Shown piece by piece: positions 15,743-23,952 of a DNA stretch of 64,000 nucleotides (position 1 is its first letter; the number at the start of each line of letters is the position of its first letter). The stretch covers positions 248,001-312,000 of the forward strand of contig NZ_CANMSS010000003.1 of NCBI RefSeq assembly GCF_947500695.1, given 5' to 3'. The DNA comes from an uncultured Pseudoteredinibacter sp. (GTDB lineage: Bacteria > Pseudomonadota > Gammaproteobacteria > Pseudomonadales > Cellvibrionaceae). A program made the translations under genes and the position numbers. A model generated the notes under the pieces. It was not told where the DNA came from. It saw only the letters and a list, made by a program, of their open reading frames with translations, and made no database searches.

Positions 15743-16303
15743 ATGAAGTGGTTAGACAAATTAACAGTCAATAGCTCCCGTCGCCTTGCGCAAAACTCCT
15801 CGCGACGTAGCTTCATAACGCGATTCGGTACGGCTCTTGTCGGTGGTGCTGCGATTCCTTTATTGCCGGTGGCTCGAGCGAGCGCATCCAGTTCTGGGGG
15901 CGGAATGTACCCTGGCGTTGCCGCTCAGGAATCGGGTGTAAAAGGAGATCCAGGTGATCCGAGTCAATGTGATTATTGGCGTTACTGCGCCATCGATGGG
16001 TTTTTATGTAGCTGTTGTGGTGGTACTCAAAATAGTTGCCCGCCAGGTACTGAGATGTCGCCCATTACTTGGATTGGTACCTGTCTAAATCCCGAAGACG
16101 GTAAGAGCTATATTATTTCTTATAACGATTGCTGCGGTACCAGCAGTTGCGGCCGCTGCCTTTGTAATCGCAATGAACGTGATACCCCGATCTATCGTGC
16201 ACAAACCAACAACGATACCAATTGGTGTCTGGGTGCATCCAGCACGGTATATACCTGCTCGACTGCGATCGTCTTAGGTGTGGCAACCGATTCAGCCAGT
16301 TAA
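15743..16303 (+). CDS. aauA: Aromatic amine dehydrogenase light (beta) chain, TTQ-containing
   Basis: A 186-residue Tat-exported subunit carrying the tryptophan tryptophylquinone (TTQ) cofactor. The twin-Arg motif SRRSFI (20-25) is followed by a hydrophobic stretch. By counting from methylamine dehydrogenase, Trp110 and Trp161 fall on TTQ residues 57 and 108, Asp129 on catalytic Asp76 and Asp85 on Asp32, with no gaps. There are 14 cysteines, and the segments GFLCSCCGG and CGRCLCN resemble the aromatic-amine enzyme more than methylamine dehydrogenase (from memory). Substrates of that type are phenylethylamine, tyramine and tryptamine. GGAG precedes the ATG. Confidence 0.92.
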   Translation: MKWLDKLTVNSSRRLAQNSSRRSFITRFGTALVGGAAIPLLPVARASASSSGGGMYPGVAAQESGVKGDPGDPSQCDYWRYCAIDGFLCSCCGGTQNSCPPGTEMSPITWIGTCLNPEDGKSYIISYNDCCGTSSCGRCLCNRNERDTPIYRAQTNNDTNWCLGASSTVYTCSTAIVLGVATDSAS

Positions 16304-16352
16304 GCACTGATAATTAAACATTGCTAGCCGAAAAGCGATAAGGTTAAAAATA

Positions 16353-16835
16353 ATGAAAGCAATAATAAGTAAATCCGTATTGGCATTGAGCTTAATCCTT
16401 TCTTCACCGGGCCTGCTTCAGGCCAGTGAGGCCGAGCAACATTACGCTCGTTGTGTAGCTTGCCACTTAGCTGATGGGCAAGGCATTCCTGGTGCCTTTC
16501 CTCCCTTAAAAAATCGTCTTGCAAAAATTGCTAGTTCTGAGCTAGGTCGACAGTATCTAGTGCAAGTTCTCAATGGCGGTCTAATGGGCGTGATCAAGGT
16601 AAACGGCCAGACCTACTCTGGGGTAATGCCTGCGCAAACTGGCGATTTAAGCGCCCAACAAATTACTAATTTGTTGAACTATGCTACTGAGAAACTGGAT
16701 GCTGAGAATAAATCTAAATCATGGCAGCCATTTAGCGAGCAAGAAATTAAGAACCTTAGCAAAAACAGGGGCAATCCTGTAGCAAATGCTAACTTGCGTA
16801 AGCAGCTTATCAATAAGCGACCAGAGTTAAATTGA
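16353..16835 (+). CDS. Periplasmic monohaem cytochrome c
   Basis: A 160-residue class I c-type cytochrome with a signal peptide (about 1-24, LLQASEA) and one haem-attachment site CVACH (34-38). The likely axial Met is in GVMPAQTG. It is the fifth gene of the amine dehydrogenase operon, 49 bases after the light chain. As no azurin or amicyanin gene is present, it is the natural candidate for the enzyme's electron acceptor or the next carrier. Confidence 0.85.
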   Translation: MKAIISKSVLALSLILSSPGLLQASEAEQHYARCVACHLADGQGIPGAFPPLKNRLAKIASSELGRQYLVQVLNGGLMGVIKVNGQTYSGVMPAQTGDLSAQQITNLLNYATEKLDAENKSKSWQPFSEQEIKNLSKNRGNPVANANLRKQLINKRPELN

Positions 16836-16854
16836 TCAATTGAGGGCGTTCGGT

Positions 16855-17271
16855 ATGGCCACCGTATTTCGAATATTCGCTTTGTGCTTGTTATGTTTTC
16901 CAGCAACCAGCTGGACGGCGATGGAGCCGCGCACCAACTATATGATTAATTGCCAAGGTTGCCATCTTGCTGATGGTCGCGGTAAGGCGGGCAGTGTGCC
17001 TAGCATGAAAGGTGAATTGCATAAGTTTTTAACGGTGCCTGGTGGTAGAGAATTTCTCGTGCAAGTGCCGGGCTCTGCTAATGCGCCTCTAAACGACGCG
17101 GAACTGGCTGAGCTCTTGAATTGGATGCTGGGTAGCATGTCGTCAGGTACTAGCAACAATAACTTTTCGCCGTATACCGAAGCTGAGGTTAAAAAACTAC
17201 GGGCCAAGGTGCTAGTGGATGTGATGAAAACACGTGAGCGACTGGTTCGCCAGTTCGCAGAGAATAAATAA
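16855..17271 (+). CDS. Cytochrome c-like protein lacking the usual axial Met
   Basis: A 138-residue secreted protein with a signal peptide (about 1-22) and one haem site CQGCH (33-37). Where class I cytochromes usually carry an axial Met before PLNDAE, this reads VPGSANAPLNDAE with no Met, so the sixth haem ligand may be absent or supplied elsewhere. I start it at ATG 16855 after GAGGG; an in-frame TTG at 16840 has no site. It lies 19 bases after the first cytochrome. Functions could be electron transfer or a part in TTQ formation, the latter speculative. Confidence 0.78.
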   Translation: MATVFRIFALCLLCFPATSWTAMEPRTNYMINCQGCHLADGRGKAGSVPSMKGELHKFLTVPGGREFLVQVPGSANAPLNDAELAELLNWMLGSMSSGTSNNNFSPYTEAEVKKLRAKVLVDVMKTRERLVRQFAENK

Positions 17272-17304
17272 AACGAAATGGCGAACTAGTTTTTGGCCTG
17301 AAGG

Positions 17305-17931
17305 CTAACGTTTTGGTATGTCTCCGTGTTCGACAAGCCAGGTAAAACTCTGGGTAGCCATGGCCACGATATTGTCGACTTCCTTGGTCCAAGGTTTGTT
17401 GTGGCCAATAAAGACAGTATGGCCCTCAACTGAGGCACTAATGAAAAGAGAAAGCTTTTCAACTTGCTTAGGGCTCAGTGCAGGGTTCATGTCGGCGATG
17501 ATATCGCCAAGGATGCTGCGATATTTGGCGTACATCTGATCCATATGCACGGTGATGTCTTCTTCGTGATTGGATAGCGACCAAAGTTCAGGGAAAAACT
17601 GGGTGGTTTCACGGGATGTCAGATCTGTGATGACGTGTTTGATCAGATTTTGAAACTGTTCCTCTGGGCTGCCATGGGTTCGAATTTCATCGAAGGTGTC
17701 GAGATAAACCTGGATGGTTTTATCCAACATGGCAGAAACTAATAAGCTCTTGCTGGGGAAGTAATACTGCAAATTCCCCAATTTGATGCCAGCGGCATCG
17801 GCGACTTTGCGCATAGAAAAATTGTGGTAGCCCGCGTCGATCAGTAATTGATGGGCGGCGTCGAGAATGTCATTGATACGGCTTTTTCCTTTGCTGTATA
17901 CGCCATTCTTCACTTTATTTGTGCTGCTCAA
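17305..17931 (-). CDS. TetR-family repressor
   Basis: A 208-residue TetR regulator. The N-terminal HTH (about 18-62, ILDAAHQLLIDAGYHNFSMRKVADAAGIKLGNLQYYFPSK) is canonical and the rest is a helical ligand-binding domain. It converges with the amine dehydrogenase operon and is divergent from the TonB-receptor gene. The 185-base divergent spacer holds two copies of a 14-base direct repeat whose relative also lies before the amine dehydrogenase operon. It is therefore the obvious candidate regulator of both; the ligand (an amine or aldehyde) is inferred. Confidence 0.88.
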   Translation of the reverse strand: MSSTNKVKNGVYSKGKSRINDILDAAHQLLIDAGYHNFSMRKVADAAGIKLGNLQYYFPSKSLLVSAMLDKTIQVYLDTFDEIRTHGSPEEQFQNLIKHVITDLTSRETTQFFPELWSLSNHEEDITVHMDQMYAKYRSILGDIIADMNPALSPKQVEKLSLFISASVEGHTVFIGHNKPWTKEVDNIVAMATQSFTWLVEHGDIPKR

Positions 17932-18040
17932 GTTAACCCCTAATTCGCTGTAAACACACCAGCGAAATTATAACAGAAGCCAAGAAATAGTACGTATTGC
18001 ATAAAAATAATTATAAGCGGATAGCTTTTTATTAAAAATT

Positions 18041-18083
18041 GTACGGTTGACCTATTAATCGTGGATATAGTACGGTTGACCTA
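18041..18083 (+). promoter_or_regulatory. Two direct 14-base repeats before the TonB-receptor gene
   Basis: GTACGGTTGACCTA occurs at 18041-18054 and again at 18070-18083, identical in both places, 29 bases apart centre to centre. A related site precedes the amine dehydrogenase operon. The copies flank a TATAGT that could be a -10 element, as expected for a repressor site. Confidence 0.6.
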
Positions 18084-18115
18084 CATAACAATAACGATGA
18101 TAGAAGGTAAGTAAG

Positions 18116-20470
18116 ATGAAGCACTCTCGTTTGGCGATTGCGATCGCCTGTAGCCTACCCATAGCCATGAATAGCTACTCTTCGGTGATTGAGGAGGTGG
18201 TTGTTACTGCGCAGAAAAGACAACAAAGCTTGCAAGATGTTGGCATCGCCGTTACAGCATTTAGTGGCGACCAATTGCAGGAATTGGGTTATGACACAGC
18301 CCAGCAGATCACCGCAATGACTCCTGGAGTAACGACTATTCAGCCCAATGGCCCGTCGTCATTTTTTACCAGTATTCGCGGCGTCGGGCAAAATGACTTT
18401 TCGGGTGATCATCAAGAATCGCCGGTAGCGGTTTATGTCGATGAAGCTTATGTGAGTGCGGCCTCGGGAGCAGGCTTTCAGTTATTTGATATGGAACGCG
18501 CCGAGGTATTGCGGGGTCCGCAAGGTACGCTCTTTGGCCGTAATGCCACGGGTGGCCTAGTGCACTACATTACCCGTAAGCCCAGCCAAGAAAACGAGGG
18601 TTATATTGACCTCACACTAGCTGATCACAATCAAGTGAAAGTCGAAGGTGCTGTTGGGGGCGGTCTTAGCGAAACGGTATCTGGCCGTATTTCTTTCTTG
18701 CGTAATAAGCATGATCCTTACATCGAAAATCGTATCGGCACAGATTTAAATGACGGTAATGACTGGGCTGTTCGTGCCCAATTACTCTGGGAGTTTGAAA
18801 AAGGCCAATGGCTGCTAAGTGCCAGGGCGGGTGAGCAAGATATTGATTCAGGTTTTTTCAAACACAGTTCCGCTAGAGTTGATCCGAACACCGGCCTAGG
18901 TCTGCCATTTGATGGTGAAGATTTGCAGGGCTTGGGCGATTCGCTGGTGCCCGGTTACCAAGAGAACAATAATGACGTTCACTCTGGGGCCTACAATGTA
19001 ATCGGCCATAACAAAGTCGAGACTCGCGGCTTTACGAGTAATATTCAGTGGGAGTTTGAGAATTTTGATTTTGTCAGTATTACTGATTTTCAAACTTTGG
19101 AGAAAGACTACTTAGAAGACTCCGATGCCTCACCTAATGATTTCTTCTCTTTCTTTTTGCAAAGTGATTTGGATCAGTGGTCCCAGGAGTTTCGCTTAAG
19201 TGGTGACAGCGATAACTTACGCTGGGTTACCGGCGCCTACTATTTGGAGATCGAAGGTGATTTTGCTAACGGCGGTATTGCGGCGAACTTCTTCCGCGCA
19301 GCTTTTCCAGGGGCGGGATTAGATGATTCCAGTTTGGATACTTTGGGGCTCTATAGCCCTTTCAAAACAGAAACGAAATCTACGGCTTTCTTTGGGCAAA
19401 TCGAGTATGACCTAAGCGAAGCCTTTACTGTACATGCGGGTTTACGCTGGTCGAACGAAGATAAAACTACTGACTTCAAGCAATACGCTTCCCTTTTTGC
19501 AGCTACTGATTCCAGTCAAGTATCGGCGATTGATGGTTTAGGCTTGGGTGGCCCTTTATTCACCTTTAGTCCGACAGCGGTTACTAATGATCCAGGTGGT
19601 ACAGGGTTTGGGGAGGCGCTGGTAGTTGGCGATACCAATGATGCCAGTATCGACGAGAATCTAATTACTGCCAAATTGCAGCTCGATTGGAAACCAGACG
19701 AGAACACCTTAGTTTACGCCAGTTATAACCGTGGCATTAAAGCAGGCGGATTCAATGCGCCATTGGATGCAACCTTGTTTTATAACGGTAGCCGTCCAAC
19801 TAGCCAGATGAAGTTTGATGAGGAAGTGCTGAACGCCTATGAGCTTGGCTTTAAGTGGAGCTCGGAAGATGGCAGCTGGAGAATCAATGGTGCGAGCTAC
19901 TACTACGATTATCAAGATTATCAGGCCTTTGCTCTTGAGAGCTTAACGACTTATGTGTTTAACACCGATGCTGAAGTGAAGGGCGCCGAGATTGAGATTT
20001 TTGCAGCACCAATGGATGGCTTAGAATTGATCTTTGGTGCGGGTTATATCGATAACAATGTCGAAGATGCCTATACCCTACCTGATGGTACGCCGGTTGA
20101 TCGCACAGCTGTACTAACTCCGAAGTTAAACCTAAATGGCTTGTTACGCTATCAGTGGGATCTTGGTGAGGCCAGAGTCGTTGCTCAATTAGATGCGACT
20201 TATATGGATGATCATTATTTCCAGTTGAAGAATTCCCCCGTAGGCAGAGAGTCAGCCTACACCTTGAGTAACGCTCGCTTAAGTTATGCCAATGCCGATG
20301 AAAGCTGGCGAGTAGAATTATTCGTCAACAACCTAACGGATGAAGAGTATCGCACTATGGCTTTTGATCTGGCGGGTGAACCTTCAGTTGGTGGATTTGG
20401 CTTGGTTGAAAACTATTATGGTTTGCCGCGTTGGTGGGGCGTTTCCTTTAATTACAGTTGGTCTGAATAA
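18116..20470 (+). CDS. TonB-dependent outer-membrane receptor
   Basis: A 784-residue receptor with a signal peptide, a TonB box (IEEVVVTA, about residues 25-32), a plug domain (about 35-150, with RGVGQNDFSGDHQESPVAVYVDEAYV and RGPQGTLFGRNATGG) and a 22-strand-type barrel to the end. It is of the FecA/CirA-like family widespread in marine Gammaproteobacteria, where many take up non-siderophore substrates. It leads a plus-strand row with two CoA ligases and an aldehyde dehydrogenase, and shares the regulatory motif with the amine dehydrogenase operon. The ligand is unknown. Confidence 0.9.
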   Translation: MKHSRLAIAIACSLPIAMNSYSSVIEEVVVTAQKRQQSLQDVGIAVTAFSGDQLQELGYDTAQQITAMTPGVTTIQPNGPSSFFTSIRGVGQNDFSGDHQESPVAVYVDEAYVSAASGAGFQLFDMERAEVLRGPQGTLFGRNATGGLVHYITRKPSQENEGYIDLTLADHNQVKVEGAVGGGLSETVSGRISFLRNKHDPYIENRIGTDLNDGNDWAVRAQLLWEFEKGQWLLSARAGEQDIDSGFFKHSSARVDPNTGLGLPFDGEDLQGLGDSLVPGYQENNNDVHSGAYNVIGHNKVETRGFTSNIQWEFENFDFVSITDFQTLEKDYLEDSDASPNDFFSFFLQSDLDQWSQEFRLSGDSDNLRWVTGAYYLEIEGDFANGGIAANFFRAAFPGAGLDDSSLDTLGLYSPFKTETKSTAFFGQIEYDLSEAFTVHAGLRWSNEDKTTDFKQYASLFAATDSSQVSAIDGLGLGGPLFTFSPTAVTNDPGGTGFGEALVVGDTNDASIDENLITAKLQLDWKPDENTLVYASYNRGIKAGGFNAPLDATLFYNGSRPTSQMKFDEEVLNAYELGFKWSSEDGSWRINGASYYYDYQDYQAFALESLTTYVFNTDAEVKGAEIEIFAAPMDGLELIFGAGYIDNNVEDAYTLPDGTPVDRTAVLTPKLNLNGLLRYQWDLGEARVVAQLDATYMDDHYFQLKNSPVGRESAYTLSNARLSYANADESWRVELFVNNLTDEEYRTMAFDLAGEPSVGGFGLVENYYGLPRWWGVSFNYSWSE

Positions 20471-20527
20471 GTAGTGTGCTGGCCTGCCTTAGATCGCTGC
20501 TAAATGATCTGGGGTAGGCACTTTTTA

Positions 20528-22174
20528 ATGAGTAGTGATGATATGCAGAATAATGAACACACATTGCCAGGTGAGGCTTCTATCTCCGCCAACGCCTCTG
20601 TGCCACAGTATTATAACTTTGCCGCTGAAGTGGTTGACAAATTTGCTAGAGAGCAGCCGGAGAAAACCGCTATTGTGTGGGTGGATGATGAAGGCCGCGA
20701 AGAAATAATTAGTTTTTCAAAACTAAGTGTTGAATCTCAGCGTTTGGCCAGTGCTTTGCAAATGCAGGGTTTAAAGCGCGGTGATACTGTAATTATTTTA
20801 ATGGGGCGTCAATTGGAGTGGTGGTACACCATGACGGCCTGCCTGCGTATGGGCTTGGTGGCATCACCAGGCACTACTCAACTGTCTGAAAAAGACATCG
20901 CCTATCGAGTTGAAGCAACAGCTGCCGCTTGTTTAATCGCCGATGCTAGTCAGACCGATAAACTTAGCTCGATGAAAGAGCAGTGTAATCCTCTCAAGCA
21001 CATTGTCATTGTCGGGGACGCACAAGGGGGGATGTTGGCTTATCAGGAGATGGTCAACAATGCATCAGCGGATTTTCCTGCCGTAAAAACGGAATCTGAT
21101 GAAGATGCGCTTTGCTATTTTACTTCGGGTACCACTGGCTATCCAAAGATGTGCATCCATAATCATATTTATGCTCGTGCCCACAACAGTACCGGGCAAC
21201 ATTGGTTGGATCTATCCGATAACGATCTGCACTGGAATTTGAGTGATACCGGTTGGGCTAAGGCGGCATGGAGCAGTTATTTTGCCCCTTGGTTGCGAGG
21301 TGCAGCAATTTTCGTTCACCACACATCGGGTTTTAGCGCAGAGCAGAGCTTAGCTATGTTTGCGCGCTACGGTATTACGACGTTTTGTGCGGCGCCAACG
21401 GTTTATCGCATGTTCGTGCAATACGATTTAAGTGATACCAACTTTGGCAAACTGAGACACTGTGTTGGTGCGGGTGAGCCCTTAAATGCTGAAGTTATCG
21501 ATGTCTGGAACAGGGCAACGGGGATTACCATTCGCGATGGCTATGGGCAAACCGAGTCGGTCATCCTTTGCGGCAATACACCAAATATGCAGCCGAAACC
21601 TGGCTCAATGGGTAAGCCCATTCCCGGTATTGACCTTGCGGTGATTGACCAAGAGGGCAATCGTCTAGCCGTTGGTGAAGAGGGCGATATTGCTGTGTGT
21701 GTTAAACCGATCGCGCCCTTAGGTTTGTTTAAAGAGTACAAGGGGTTGCCAGAAAAAACCGCAGCTTGTTTTCGCGGTGATTGGTATATCACGGGTGATC
21801 GAGCCACGGTGGATGAAGATGGCTATTTTTGGTTTGTCTCGCGCGCTGATGATGTGATTTTGTCTTCAGGTTATCGCATTGGCCCTTTTGAAGTAGAAAG
21901 CGCTCTTTTAGAACATGCTGCTGTGATTGAATCTGCGGTAACTTCAAGCCCTGATGCAGAACGCGGAGAGGTAGTAAAGGCCTTTATCGTTTTGGCTGAG
22001 GGCGTAAGTCCCGATGAAGAATTAAAGCTCAATTTGCAAAATCATGTAAAGACTGTGACCGCACCTTATAAATACCCGAGAAAAATTGAATTTGTCGATC
22101 AATTACCAAAGACGGTTAGCGGAAAAATACGTCGAGTTGAGTTGCGTGATAAGGAGTGGGCCAATGCGAGCTAG
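20528..22174 (+). CDS. Acyl-CoA synthetase, medium-chain/ACSM-like
   Basis: A 548-residue AMP-forming ligase that activates a carboxylic acid to its CoA thioester. The ANL-family motifs are present: YFTSGTTGYPKM (P-loop, about residue 197), YGQTES, GDWYITGDRA and the C-terminal PKTVSGKIRR with the adenylating Lys. Overall it resembles medium-chain acyl- and aryl-CoA synthetases. I start it at ATG 20528 after GGGGTAGG; an ATG at 20504 has no site. It follows the TonB receptor by about 58 bases and would act on the acid made by the aldehyde dehydrogenase. Confidence 0.83.
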   Translation: MSSDDMQNNEHTLPGEASISANASVPQYYNFAAEVVDKFAREQPEKTAIVWVDDEGREEIISFSKLSVESQRLASALQMQGLKRGDTVIILMGRQLEWWYTMTACLRMGLVASPGTTQLSEKDIAYRVEATAAACLIADASQTDKLSSMKEQCNPLKHIVIVGDAQGGMLAYQEMVNNASADFPAVKTESDEDALCYFTSGTTGYPKMCIHNHIYARAHNSTGQHWLDLSDNDLHWNLSDTGWAKAAWSSYFAPWLRGAAIFVHHTSGFSAEQSLAMFARYGITTFCAAPTVYRMFVQYDLSDTNFGKLRHCVGAGEPLNAEVIDVWNRATGITIRDGYGQTESVILCGNTPNMQPKPGSMGKPIPGIDLAVIDQEGNRLAVGEEGDIAVCVKPIAPLGLFKEYKGLPEKTAACFRGDWYITGDRATVDEDGYFWFVSRADDVILSSGYRIGPFEVESALLEHAAVIESAVTSSPDAERGEVVKAFIVLAEGVSPDEELKLNLQNHVKTVTAPYKYPRKIEFVDQLPKTVSGKIRRVELRDKEWANAS

Positions 22175-23885
22175 TCCCTTAACACATTCACAGTTAACTG
22201 GCAGTCAAGATGTCGATTTATTAGAGCTGACTATTCCAGTTGCTTTTGATAAAACCGTTGAGCAATACCCTGATCACGCCGCTATTATTGTTAAGCATCA
22301 GAATATACGTTGGACTTACAAAGAGTATCAACAGGAGATCGAAAAGTTAGCTGCGGGCTTACTGGCCATAGGGATTAAACCCGGTGATAGAGTGGGCATC
22401 TGGTCACCTAATCGTATCGAGTGGTGTCTAACACAATTCGCTACGGCAAAAATAGGTGCCGTTATGGTGTGTATTAATCCAGCTTATCGCTTGTATGAGT
22501 TGGAGTACGCTCTGAATAAGGTGCAGTGTAAGGCCATTATTAGTGCAGAATCTTTTAAGAGCAGCCGCTATTTGGATATGCTCAATGAGCTTATGCCTGA
22601 ATTAAAGAATCATTCTCCTCGTGTTGCAGCTCATGTTGACGACAGCCCCTTGCCAACTAAGGCTTTGAAGTCCAAGAAATTACCTTCGTTGGAATGGGTA
22701 ATTCGGATGGGCGATACTCCCTCAGCAGGGATGCTGAATTTTTCTGAGTTGCAAGATCTGGCCAATGAAGATTATCGCGAACAGGTAAAAGCTGTACAAC
22801 GGTCTTTGGATTGTCATGATGCCATCAATATTCAATTTACCAGTGGTACAACAGGCAACCCTAAAGGGGCTACTTTAAGTCATTATAATATTTTAAATAA
22901 TGGTAAGGTTGTCGGCGATGGTATGCAGCTAGATCAAAACGACCGCCTTTGTATTCCTGTACCGCTATATCATTGCTTTGGTATGGTAATGGGTAACCTT
23001 GCTTGTATTACTCATGGTAGTGCCGCAATTTTCCCCGATGAAGCTTTCGATCCTCTTACAACTTTGCAGGCTGTTGAAGAAGAAGCTTGCACAGCTTTGC
23101 ATGGTGTCCCCACCATGTTTATTGCACAGTTGGATCATCCCGAATTTCAAAATTTCAATCTCAGCAGTTTGCGTACAGGTATTATGGCGGGGGCTCCATG
23201 CCCGGCAGAAGTAATGAAAAAAGTGATCAGCCAGATGCATATGAGTAAGGTTCTGATTGCTTATGGGCAAACTGAGTTGAGCCCTGTAAATCACATGACT
23301 GCGGTTGATGACCCTTTAGAAAAGCGTGTGGAAACTGTCGGTCGACCTGGGCCACGCCTGGAAGTCAAAATCTGTAACGATGATGGTGTTGTCGTAGCTA
23401 TTGGTGAGCGGGGTGAAATTTGTACCCGTGGTTACTCGGTCATGAAAGGTTACTGGGATGAGGCTGAACGCACAGCGGAAACCATCGATAAAGATGGCTG
23501 GCTGCACTCTGGTGATTTAGGTGTGATGGACGAAGAGGGATTTGTGCAGGTCGTTGGCCGCCTAAAAGATATGATCATTCGTGGCGGTGAAAATGTTTAT
23601 CCACGAGAGGTCGAAGAATTTCTGTTTACTCATCCAGAGATTCAAGATGTCCAAGTCTTTGGTATTCCCGATGAAACGTTCGGTGAGCAGGTTTGTGCTT
23701 GGATTCAGCTTAAAGCAGGTGCGAGTGTGAGCACAGATTCCTTGCGAGCCTTCTGCAAAGACAAGATCACGCATTTTAAGGTTCCCAAATTTATCGAGTT
23801 TGTTGAAGAGTTCCCGATGACTGTAACAGGGAAGATTCAGAAATTCCGTATGCGGGAAATCATGCTTGAAAAATTAACGAAGTAG
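22164..23885 (+). CDS. Acyl-CoA synthetase, ACSF2/FadD-like
   Basis: A 573-residue AMP-binding ligase with motifs FTSGTTGNPKGATLSH (about residue 227), YGQTELSPV, GWLHSGDLGVMDEEGF, GGENVYPREVEEF and PMTVTGKIQKF. The ATG at 22164 overlaps the end of the preceding ligase by 11 bases and follows AAGGAG, implying coupled translation. Two different ligases in series suggest either two acids from the pathway or successive chain handling. A palindrome copy follows its stop. Confidence 0.85.
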   Translation: MRASPLTHSQLTGSQDVDLLELTIPVAFDKTVEQYPDHAAIIVKHQNIRWTYKEYQQEIEKLAAGLLAIGIKPGDRVGIWSPNRIEWCLTQFATAKIGAVMVCINPAYRLYELEYALNKVQCKAIISAESFKSSRYLDMLNELMPELKNHSPRVAAHVDDSPLPTKALKSKKLPSLEWVIRMGDTPSAGMLNFSELQDLANEDYREQVKAVQRSLDCHDAINIQFTSGTTGNPKGATLSHYNILNNGKVVGDGMQLDQNDRLCIPVPLYHCFGMVMGNLACITHGSAAIFPDEAFDPLTTLQAVEEEACTALHGVPTMFIAQLDHPEFQNFNLSSLRTGIMAGAPCPAEVMKKVISQMHMSKVLIAYGQTELSPVNHMTAVDDPLEKRVETVGRPGPRLEVKICNDDGVVVAIGERGEICTRGYSVMKGYWDEAERTAETIDKDGWLHSGDLGVMDEEGFVQVVGRLKDMIIRGGENVYPREVEEFLFTHPEIQDVQVFGIPDETFGEQVCAWIQLKAGASVSTDSLRAFCKDKITHFKVPKFIEFVEEFPMTVTGKIQKFRMREIMLEKLTK

Positions 23886-23898
23886 GTTGCCGCGTGTT

Positions 23899-23926
23899 GG
23901 GGTCAGATCCCATGGGATCTGACCCC
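23899..23926 (+). repeat. Dispersed palindrome, copy 3
   Basis: GGGGTCAGATCCC-AT-GGGATCTGACCCC, 13 bases after the second ligase. The A/T pair in the arm is switched relative to copies 1 and 2, on both sides, so the stem is kept. The tail is weak (TTTCGG). Confidence 0.88.
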
Positions 23927-23952
23927 TGGTTTCGGTTATTAATATAGAGAGA

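Noticed and set aside
13340..16303. Naming the operon as methylamine dehydrogenase (mau)
   Set aside because: mauC, mauF, mauG and mauMN are absent and the light chain has 14 cysteines with motifs closer to aromatic amine dehydrogenase.
22086..22163. An upstream start at 22086 for the second CoA ligase
   Set aside because: It would overlap the first ligase by about 90 bases with no ribosome-binding site; AAGGAG supports 22164.
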